Origin: Nemertoderma westbladi
Lineage: Eukaryota > Xenacoelomorpha > Nemertodermatida > Nemertodermatidae
Length of the DNA stretch: 51,027 bases
Direction of reading: 5' to 3'
Assembly: GCA_032718475.1 (NCBI GenBank)
Contig: JAUCBJ010002382.1
Span: forward strand, 1-51,027
Shown piece by piece: positions 43,949 to 51,027 of this stretch. The notes under the pieces are model-generated. The model had not been told where the DNA came from, made no database searches, and saw nothing but the letters and a program-made list of their open reading frames with translations. A program made the position numbers and the translations under genes. Numbering within the stretch: position 1 is the first letter of the stretch; each line of letters begins with the position of its first letter.

Positions 43949-44208
43949 TGTGGTGATAATATATGGCTCGCCCCACGGATACCCTGGGACGAGGGGGGGG
44001 GGGGGGGAGACCTACCGGTGTGGGACAGTCAGTATGTCGGTGTTAGTCAGAGTACGGCAGTACATATTCTGTTATTCTTATTAGGCTACTTACTACATGC
44101 CGTGACCGTCCCAGGAGGACCCTATTATACATATCTATCTGATAGTATCTGCTCCAGACAAAGGTTTTATTCGTCTGCTGCCTCGCAGCAATAGTAGATA
44201 CGCCCACA
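43949..44208 (+). repeat. Ty3/gypsy right LTR
   Basis: The 260-bp LTR is preceded by the purine tract GTAAGGGGG and followed by the target duplication GGTTA (44209-44213). It has a G15 tract where the left LTR has G13. The near identity with the left LTR implies a very recent insertion. Confidence 0.95.
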
Positions 44209-44388
44209 GGTTAATTTTCTGAACAAGCATCAGAAGCTGTCCAGAAGCTGTCCAGAAGCTGTCCATGCGGACTTTGAAAAAAATTGGTCGACGTATAAAG
44301 TTTTAGAAAGTCATACAAGATACGCTAATTAGCTACTTCGAGCAGTTAAGGAATATAATTCGAAACATGTATAAACTATTTTTGTTTT
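44209..44388. other. Spacer between gypsy and piggyBac elements
   Basis: It begins with the target duplication GGTTA. A 12-bp unit (CAGAAGCTGTCC) is repeated three times at about 44229-44265. There is no gene. Confidence 0.6.
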
Positions 44389-44547
44389 TTAACCCCTTCC
44401 CGTCCAAGCCCTTAAAAAACACTCCGTGCTTGTGTTCCAAAATTTTAGGCCAACATACAAGTTCATTGTAATACAATTATTCGTTAATATAAATGGTAAT
44501 TAATGAACTATTCAATCATCAACGTTTGATGACGTCACAATCATGGC

Positions 44548-44823
44548 CTACCAGGTAGGCCATAGTGTGTAGGCCAGGTATGGCCTACCCCATAGGCCAT
44601 GGCGCAGTACATAAAAAAATTGTGTTATAAATATAAAATAAGGTATATAATTTATTCCAAGCTTTACAAACCAAGTATGAGATTTTCGAGCAGCATTGCA
44701 TGATGCAATCGTTTGATCAGCAATGTCTACACCACCCATTGCAAAATTGTATTTCTCTATCGGCAACGGCTTCTTGTACTCAACTGTAGTTGATCCTTGG
44801 TAGGAACCTTGTTTTATCTAATA
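44548..44823 (-). pseudogene. piggyBac transposase, C-terminal fragment
   Basis: The fragment encodes TTVEYKKPLPIEKYNFAMGG and VDIADQ, the conserved YNxxMGGVDxxDQ box that holds the last catalytic Asp of piggyBac transposases. RKSHTWFVKLGINYI follows. The end is out of place after about 70 residues, and the usual Cys-rich C-terminal domain is not seen. Confidence 0.85.
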
Positions 44824-44997
44824 ATAATAATAATTACTTACTTACTGCCTTTGTTACGAGCATACACGGAGCTAATTGGTTGCACAGTTTTCTCTCTAAC
44901 TATCTTCGGAATTCCTCGGTTCACTCTCACCGTTCCGCAAATCCCGGTTTCCCGCTCATTTTTAGAAAATTAGCAAGACGGACCATTAGAGGGGCCT

Positions 44998-45162
44998 TCA
45001 ATGATCTTTATCAGAAATCTCCGACTCCATCTCGTCATCATCGTCTCCGTCTTTGCTCTGTTCGTCGCTCTCGTTTTCGAAATCATCGCTCTCGTTCTCG
45101 TCACCAACATACCTATAACTACGAGGTGGTTGCCTCGTCCGGCTCGGATACTTTGATTCCAT
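44998..45162 (-). pseudogene. piggyBac transposase, N-terminal fragment
   Basis: From ATG at 45162 it encodes 54 residues: MESKYPSRTRQPPRSYR, then a long acidic stretch (DENESDDFENESDEQSKDGD and more), ending at a stop at 44998. A short basic start followed by an acidic region is typical of piggyBac transposase N-termini. The catalytic core that should follow is deleted or decayed. Confidence 0.7.
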
Positions 45163-45441
45163 CACAATCGTAGTTCTACCGTTTAGTTCTACCGTAGTTC
45201 TAACTGTAGTTAGGCACTAATGTAGTTTTTACTCTTAGCATTTAACCTACTTGATACAATTTAAATTTCCCTCCATGTCAAGACTGTGACCGTGAACTGC
45301 TCCAGAAAGCCATAAAACACCCCTGGTACAGTTCCAACATCCAGGTGTTTACATAAGAACCAATAGAACTCCATGGACTACCTAGTATGCCATGGCGCAG
45401 TACAATGGTGACATACCAAGTATGCCATAGACGGAAAGGGG

Positions 45442-45616
45442 TTAATGTTCATTTAGTGTCGCCGCGTTCACTACCCCCTCTGCCGTAACAAAGTTTATTC
45501 CATCGAATGTGGAAAGCACTTCGGTGAGCCATTCTGGTTTCTTGATCGTAATCCAATTTATGATGGCATCGCAGTTAAACGATAGAGGGGAGTACTGGAC
45601 AGTGAGACCGCAAATT
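45442..45616 (-). CDS. Unknown two-exon gene, last coding exon
   Basis: The acceptor TTCTTTTGCAG precedes the exon on the minus strand. Entering with one base of a split codon, it encodes 57 residues (ICGLTVQYSPLSFNCDAIIN, WITIKKPEWLTEVLSTFDG, INFVTAEGVVNAATLNEH) and stops at TAA 45444-45442. The phase matches the donor at 46384/46383 exactly. The stop codon is the TTAA at which piggyBac inserted, so the protein end is unchanged but the 3' UTR is now piggyBac sequence. I do not recognise the domain. Confidence 0.65.
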
Positions 45617-46383
45617 CTGCAAAAGAAAAGTGAACATGTTTTAGCACCATCGTCCCATCGTCGCCTACAGAGAAGAAGTTGAAGGTAAAACCTAGTGATT
45701 GCACCTGAAAAAATGGTGTACTAAATTAGCAGGTCACATAAGCTGGAGACAGCCAATTTGACTTTTAAAAACGGACAAAGAATGAATAATGAGATATATT
45801 GGCCCATATTTTTTCTAACATAATATAACATTGTTTTATCCTTTTTTACTAGCTTGCACTTTGTTTTAGTTATTAATTAGTGTTCTAGAACATCATCTAC
45901 ATATATTTTGTATTAAAAAAAAGTTCTAGAACATGTTCAAGTTGTACCTTCTAACCTTGTATACTAGCTATTTATTATTTGTAGTTTACTTGTTGATTAG
46001 GGTTCTAGAACATTTTTATATTATCTAGAACGCTTTTTTTAATATTATATTATTATTTGAATACACATTTTGTTGTCGATTCGTTGTCGGAACAACAGAA
46101 GCCAAGTTTAAATCAAAATTAAAAAAAATGTTCTGAAACACATTGAAATATATTCTGAAGAACATTTGTTAAATACAAAATAAATGTAGATGATGTTCTA
46201 GAACACTAATGAATAACTAAAAAAAATACTAGCTAGTAAACAAGGCAAACACATAATTAAAAAAAAATTTAGATGATGATCAGCATTGCTGCTGTTGTAT
46301 GTTATATTATTATTATTTTGTATCAAAACGAATCCCAGAGAAAAATAGGGGTCCTTCAAGGGTCTTCCTGTGTTTTTTCCCAC
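45617..46383 (-). other. Intron of the unknown two-exon gene
   Basis: The 767-bp intron begins GTGGGA and ends TTTGCAG on the minus strand, phase 2. About half of it is a MITE with long inverted ends. Confidence 0.6.
45843..46241. mobile_element. MITE with about 70-bp inverted arms and GTTCTAGAAC palindromes
   Basis: The left arm 45843-45913 and the right arm 46172-46241 are inverted copies sharing TTTACTAGCT, TTTTAGTTATT, ATTAGTGTTCTAGAACATCA and TTTTGTATT. The palindrome GTTCTAGAAC occurs at 45882, 45923, 46012 and 46195. A second, decayed copy of the arm sequence (near 45958-46035) lies inside. No coding capacity is seen. I cannot define a target duplication, so the superfamily is open. 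Confidence 0.75.
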
Positions 46384-47204
46384 CTTGAAAATCTGTATAG
46401 AGCCATTGGTGCATCAATCCCTTTTTCGTTCTGTCCCATTAAATAACAATTATTTATTTTCATATTAATTTTTTCTCGCTCCAAGACTTCAGCTGCAGTG
46501 GAAATTGTTGTTCTGAAGTCAGTTTCAGAATTCATGCCGGGTTCTGCTCTCAATTCAATGACTTTTATTTCCTCTTCCGGATCCAAGGGTACCAGTAGAA
46601 GGCACATGTGGTAGTACCGCATTATCGGAAATGTCACTTCGACAGGAATTCCACCTGGCAAGACCCATTGTATTACAGTCTTGACGTTCTCAGGGATCTG
46701 CTCCGAATCCAAAGAAATTGATGCGCTCAAATTTCGAGCAAAACACAGCTTGCTCAAAGTATTAAATTTGTAAAGCTGGTTGATCTCCATGAAGGTGTCT
46801 GAATTCGTTGGTGTTACACAAGCTGCATCTTCGAATTTATAACGGTACTTCAACTTGTAGTTGCTGATATTATGGGCTTTGGTGGTCACGTCTGCGTTTC
46901 GAAAGACATATTCTACAGATTGTTTCAAGGTCTTCCCGACTTGGGATTTCAGATGTCCGTGGTGCTTGCCATTGTGGTCGAGAAAATATGAGAAGGGGTA
47001 TTGCGTGTCCCATATATCGATCACTTCCAATCCGACTACGAAGAAATTATTCAAGAGTATTTTCATTGAGGCGCACATACAATTCAAGTTGTCCCTCCCA
47101 TCTTTTCCTGGACAGGACGAGACGCACAACACATTCGACTCCCGTTGCCTGGATGTGGATTGTTCGCATCTAGGCAATCCTGATGCTGATGCACTTCTTT
47201 TCAT
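46384..47204 (-). CDS. Unknown two-exon gene, upstream coding exon
   Basis: From the ATG at 47204 the exon encodes about 274 residues and ends at TTTTCAAG|GTGGGA, phase 2. The frame is open for a further 20 codons upstream, so an earlier exon joined by an acceptor near 47220 is possible. Residues 1-45 are Ser/Cys-rich. Then come FFVVGLEVIDIWDTQYPFSY, a basic middle (KLKYRYKF), YKFNTLSKLCFARNLSASIS, and WVLPGGIPVEVTFPIMRYYH with MCLLLVPLDPEEE. The alternation of hydrophobic beta-like segments suggests a globular beta-rich protein. No transmembrane helix, signal peptide or known catalytic motif is seen. I do not recognise it. The coherent frame, the good splice sites and the phase match to the next exon argue for a real gene. 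Confidence 0.6.
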
Positions 47205-47299
47205 ATTGACTTGGGCGTAAGCTAAGATCAAATCTTTGACGTTGACAATCTGGAGTTACAATTATATTGATTACAAGAACATCTGTACTAAATCGTTAA

Positions 47300-48868
47300 A
47301 CCCTATTAAACCCGGGGGGGGGGGGGTCAATATGACCCCCCCCCGTGGTTTTATTATTGTAATTCTGAAACAAACGCAGTTGGGAATCTGAAATTTTATG
47401 ACTTTTCCTAAAAATCTATTGTCTTCCTAGTAGTGAAAACCGTTTTCAAAAATATTGGGTAGTTTTCGAGTTATAGCACCATTTTTTAACCCTACTTTTG
47501 GCACTTTTTTTGAGACGTTTTTTGAAAATTACATTTCATTAAATATGAATTCTAACATCTCTTTTATTAATTTACACCGGTTTTTTGGTGTTAGAAATTG
47601 GATGGAATTCATATAAATTGATTTAGAAATTTCAAACTTGTTTTTTCGGCGGGTGCCAATTTTTGGTGCCAGCACCAAATTTTGAAATATGTCAATTTTG
47701 TAAATTGATTGTGTGACACTTGTTTTTTACGCAATTGGGGTTTTTTGGGGTTCTGGTTTCGATGAAATATATACGAGTTGCACCAAGCGTATCAAACTTG
47801 TATTTTTCGGTGGTGGGTGCTAATTTTGGTGCTAGCACAAAATTTTGAAAATCCATTCAATTGATAAAATTGTTTGTGACAATTTATTTCTTGCGTTTTA
47901 GAGGTTTATGGCTATTCTGAATTGAATGGAATATATAATTTTCGATCTAGGCATCTCAAACTTGTATTTTTCGGAAGTGGGTGCAAAATGTGGTGCTAGC
48001 ACCAAATTTTGAAAACCATCAAATATATAAATTGATTATGTCACCTTGTTTCTTGCGTTATACGGGTTTGTGAGGGTTCTGAATTCAATGGAATCAGTAA
48101 AAATTTCATGAGAGTTTTCAAACTTGTATTTTTCGCCGGTGGGTGAAAATTGTTGTGCCAGCACCAAATTTTGGAAAATAAGCAAATTGATCAGTAGATA
48201 GTATCATCTTGTTTATTGCGTTATACGGGTTTATGAGGGTCCTGAATCCGATAGAATCAATAAAAACAGCACTGGACATCGCAAACTTGTACTTTTTGAT
48301 GATGGGTACGAAATTTGGTCCTAGCACCAAAATTTGCCAAATTACGTCGAAAAATACAAGTAGCAATGATCTGGCATATTTGAAATGTATTCCATTAGAA
48401 TCAGCGCCCTAGAAAACCTGAAAATGTGAATTTATAGCATCGCATAAGTGAATTAAAAATTTTGTGTTCTAACTGAAAAGTGCTGGTAACTTGTTTTTTT
48501 CATTTTTTCCCTACGCAGAGAGGACTAAACAGCCATTTATGGTAATCATATGATTTTTAAATATTTTCCAATGTATTTTGCGCCCCAGAAAACCTGTATT
48601 GAAAAACAATTAGACGAAAAATGTCAGTTTCAAATTTTCTGAAAATTGTGCACTACTTGTAATTTTGGTGCTGCAATATAACCACCCCAGTACATTTTTT
48701 CGAAAATTTTTTTTTTCGGTCTGATCCTAACTAGTGATACCTACGTACAAACAAAAAATCAGACGTTTTCGTAAAAATTTGTAGATTTTAGAGGGGGGGG
48801 GGGGGGGGGGGTCAATATGACCCCTCCCCGGTATTTGTACAACATTTTATAGCCCGGTACTAATAGGG
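47300..48868. mobile_element. TTAA-flanked element with G/C hairpin ends and 160-bp repeats
   Basis: The left end is TTAA-A-CCCTATTAAACCCGG and the right end, inverted, is TTAA-CCCTATTAGTACCGG. Just inside both ends lies a G tract followed by GGTCAATATGACC and a C tract, a hairpin with an ATA loop (47311-47342 and 48794-48829). The interior has no open frame of note and is filled by diverged tandem repeats. TTAA flanks and CCCT starts suggest mobilisation by a piggyBac-type transposase; one extra A on the left leaves some doubt. Confidence 0.6.
47470..48340 (+). repeat. Diverged ~160-bp tandem repeat, five copies
   Basis: The anchor CAAACTTG recurs at 47633, 47793, 47957, 48120 and 48282 (spacing 160-164 bp). 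Each is followed by TTTTTCGG or a relative and then by a palindrome of the form TTTTGGTGCTAGCACCAAA. Copies have diverged by roughly a quarter, so this is an old tandem duplication inside the TTAA-flanked element. Confidence 0.85.
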
Positions 48869-48872
48869 TTAA

Positions 48873-51027
48873 GCAGTAAAAGTACCGGTAGGCACATTCG
48901 ACTATTATGTAGTGTTCTAGAATGTAAGTTATTGTAGCCATAGGAGCTCTCAGTCCAGTCCGTGGGAAAAGACCGTTTAGGGTTCGCTACAGTATACAGT
49001 ATCTATGGATTCTACATAGTTTTTTTTTAATGATAATTGACTAAATGTCGCAGCATAGCGGAAGTAATGCATCAACAAAATACTTGCCTATAGTACATGT
49101 ACATACAATATGACATACACCTTGCAATAACCGCACACTACAGGCGGGAGTTTAACGCGAGCTTAAAGAAACACAACTACATAGAGTATGTGGGAGATTC
49201 CAGTGTGAAGTGTCTCGCCTGCGCCCCTTTCATTTACGGCGAGATCGTAGGAGACATTCCTGTAAAAGCTTTTGCGTAATTAACCGGTTATTTTCCCTTA
49301 AAGTACTCTGTAGTTGGTTTACCAGGCATAAAAAGGCCGTGTCCTTACTGTACTGGTGTTTTAGAGGACATAAAAGTCATTTCTTCTGTATTTGTACTTT
49401 AGAGGACATAATCCGCAATCTCGTGACGCGATAAGCTAGATACTCTTGAAAACAGTGTCGCTACCATGACGACGGCTAACAGCTGATATTGCCACGTCGA
49501 CATTTCTTTGTTTCTTTGTTCTCTCGTTGTTCGGTTGACCAATCAGAGCGTTTTTTGTCTCTGTGTTGGAGGTGGATACAGAACTCAGTAGTTCAGTGTT
49601 ATGTTTTTGCCCAGAGCCTAAGAACATCGGCTTTTGGCACCTCCGTATATCAGCATTCTTTAGCTTTACATTAGTAGGCTTAATTATAGAACGTATATCT
49701 GTTATCTAACCATACCAATGCAAATCGAGTTAACATACCATATCTATCCATAAATTACTAATATTACTGCTTTTACTGTCGGTTATTCATTATATTTGTT
49801 GATGAAATATTATATCGGAATACTGATCAATAGTCAGACACCCAACCTTCTTGATATACTAAAGGTTAGAGAGACCGGTTACAGATAAACGATTGCGACC
49901 TATGTTAAGTGGTTTGAAGTGAATCTAATGCTATTTCATAGGCCCGACATAAATTGTATGTTGCTCTCTTTATACGTGACTAAATTTAGTGAAGGTCGGC
50001 AGATTAGTGTGCAGTATTGTGCAGCATTGTGTATGAGTGTAATTGATAACAAAGCATCTCCTAAAGAATGCGCCATATACGTGAATCTATAGCCTTTTCG
50101 TTGTGTCTAGTTTAAGTCATAACTCTGTTTACATATTTAGAGCGCCACGTCCTAAAGGAACTGTTAATATTTCCCGAAAGTGAATAATATTTGTCAGAGA
50201 TTATATATTACGATCAGTCGAATAATACGGTAGGCTTACACCATCAATCATTAAGCTTCCGAATTCAGTCTCCCGGGTATATCCAGCGGGTGAATGATTG
50301 CGCATAGACTGGCTTCGGCTAATGTAGTGTATCAAATACTCGTCATAAGCTAAAGAATATATATCATCTAAAAGACATCCTAATTTGGCAGGTTAAACTG
50401 TCAAAGGTCTTAAAAGCGCAAACAATAACAGATATTGCTTCTGGATTGCGGTGTAAGCAATCTAGTCGAAAGTACCGGTCGACCGGTAACCAGTAGGCCT
50501 GACTGCCTGATCATCCGGACCGGTACCTACAGTAGTACAGGTACAGCAGTATTATTCGATTGTGGTATTGTATACCGGTAGGCTGTTTAAGAGATTAGGG
50601 ACTGTACACCCCTTGTTTCTTTTGGAGCTTACTTATTTCTGTCAGTTTTATTTATTTGTAGGCCAGTATTGAGCAGAAGGCGTGTAAGCCTGCTCAGATT
50701 GTACAGATAATTTGTAGGCTTGACTGTTGTCTAACTGTTGTTAAGTCTGAACGGATTGCAGTGTGTGTAGAGCATCTGTCCGATGAAGTGCTAGTTAGGA
50801 AAGTAGGGGCTTCAAGTGCTGTGAGGTAAACCCCCTGTGAAAGAATAAGTCGTACTACTGGGTTAGAACGCATACTAACTAATCATTTCGGAGTCTGCAT
50901 ATACTGTAGTGTATTTGGGCTTGATAGTAGTCTGCCATCGTTTGGTCTGTACTTTGTTTGTGTAGTCTGTACGGGTAGCGTATAATTTTATTTAGATAAT
51001 TTGTAGGCTGGATAGTTGTCTGGCTGT
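48873..51027. other. Right-edge stretch; no gene recognised
   Basis: The sequence is AT-rich with scattered TACCGGTA and TAGGCCTA palindromes (for example near 50470-50580). A 60-codon plus-strand frame at 49097 has a few Cys residues but no supporting splice or family signal. Near the edge GATAATTTGTAGGCT is repeated at about 50705 and 50996, hinting at a repeat that continues beyond the window. Confidence 0.4.

Larger units (their letters stand above)
44393..45441 (-). mobile_element. piggyBac element, internally deleted
   Basis: The 1,049-bp element is bounded by TTAA on both sides (44389-44392 and 45442-45445). Its ends are inverted repeats: CCCCTTCCCGTC on the left, and CCCCTTTCCGTC reading inward from the right. 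Both ends contain GCCATGGCGCAGTAC in the same orientation. Inside, on the minus strand, are a transposase N-terminus and a C-terminal fragment with the catalytic middle lost. It is non-autonomous and could only move with a transposase from elsewhere. It sits exactly at the stop codon of the neighbouring minus-strand gene. Confidence 0.88.

Noticed and set aside
49097-49279. 60-codon frame with a CLAC motif near the right edge
   Set aside because: Too short, no partner cysteines, no splice signals and no similarity I can name.

Overview
This window is animal (metazoan) nuclear DNA, not bacterial. It has spliced exons with GT/AG junctions, a Notch-ligand N-terminus, an ER-associated degradation lectin, and many eukaryotic transposons (non-LTR, Ty3/gypsy, BEL/Pao, piggyBac, SINE and foldback/MITE types). 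The SINE has the conserved CTTTCATCC...GATAAAAT core that I recall from many invertebrate genomes, so a marine invertebrate (lophotrochozoan or non-vertebrate deuterostome) is the best guess; I cannot name the species. The DNA is AT-rich and gene-poor, with unusually many uninterrupted poly(G)/poly(C) tracts.

Layout, left to right. 1-7.2 kb: mostly non-coding, with a SINE (3.26-3.48 kb) and a ~3 kb array of a 25-bp minisatellite. 7.19-8.51 kb, minus strand: the first two coding exons of a Delta/Jagged-type Notch ligand; the rest of the gene must lie beyond the left edge, so the minisatellite sits in its second intron. 10.2-11.6 kb: a decayed LINE. 12.0-12.8 kb: an unrecognised 251-residue reading frame. 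13.15-15.6 kb: nested fragments of a second LINE family (endonuclease and C-terminal parts), split by a ~500-bp inserted piece. 18.58-20.67 kb: a complete, intronless OS-9-type ER lectin gene. 21.4-22.7 and 23.4-25.0 kb: two copies of an element made of ~145-bp tandem units, each carrying a CTCF-like CCGCTAGAGGG core.

26.15-31.8 kb is a foldback structure built of inverted LINE ends, split by a young, internally deleted BEL/Pao retrotransposon with 5-bp target duplications. 32.6-38.7 kb is a ~6 kb coding-type minisatellite. Read on the minus strand it has a unique start, a long Gly-every-four-residues repeat and a unique charged end, so it looks like a giant repeat-protein gene with scattered frame breaks. 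39.19-44.21 kb is a near-intact Ty3/gypsy element with almost identical LTRs, a GGGAAAC frameshift heptamer at the gag-pol junction and a broken reverse transcriptase. 44.39-45.44 kb is a deleted piggyBac copy whose TTAA target is the stop codon of a two-exon minus-strand gene of unknown function (45.44-47.2 kb). The intron of that gene holds a MITE with repeated GTTCTAGAAC palindromes. 47.3-48.9 kb is a TTAA-flanked element with G/C hairpin ends and ~160-bp internal tandem repeats. The last ~2 kb shows nothing I can identify.

The host genes are not an operon and no shared pathway is implied. The dominant story is repeated transposon insertion and tandem amplification around a few host genes.
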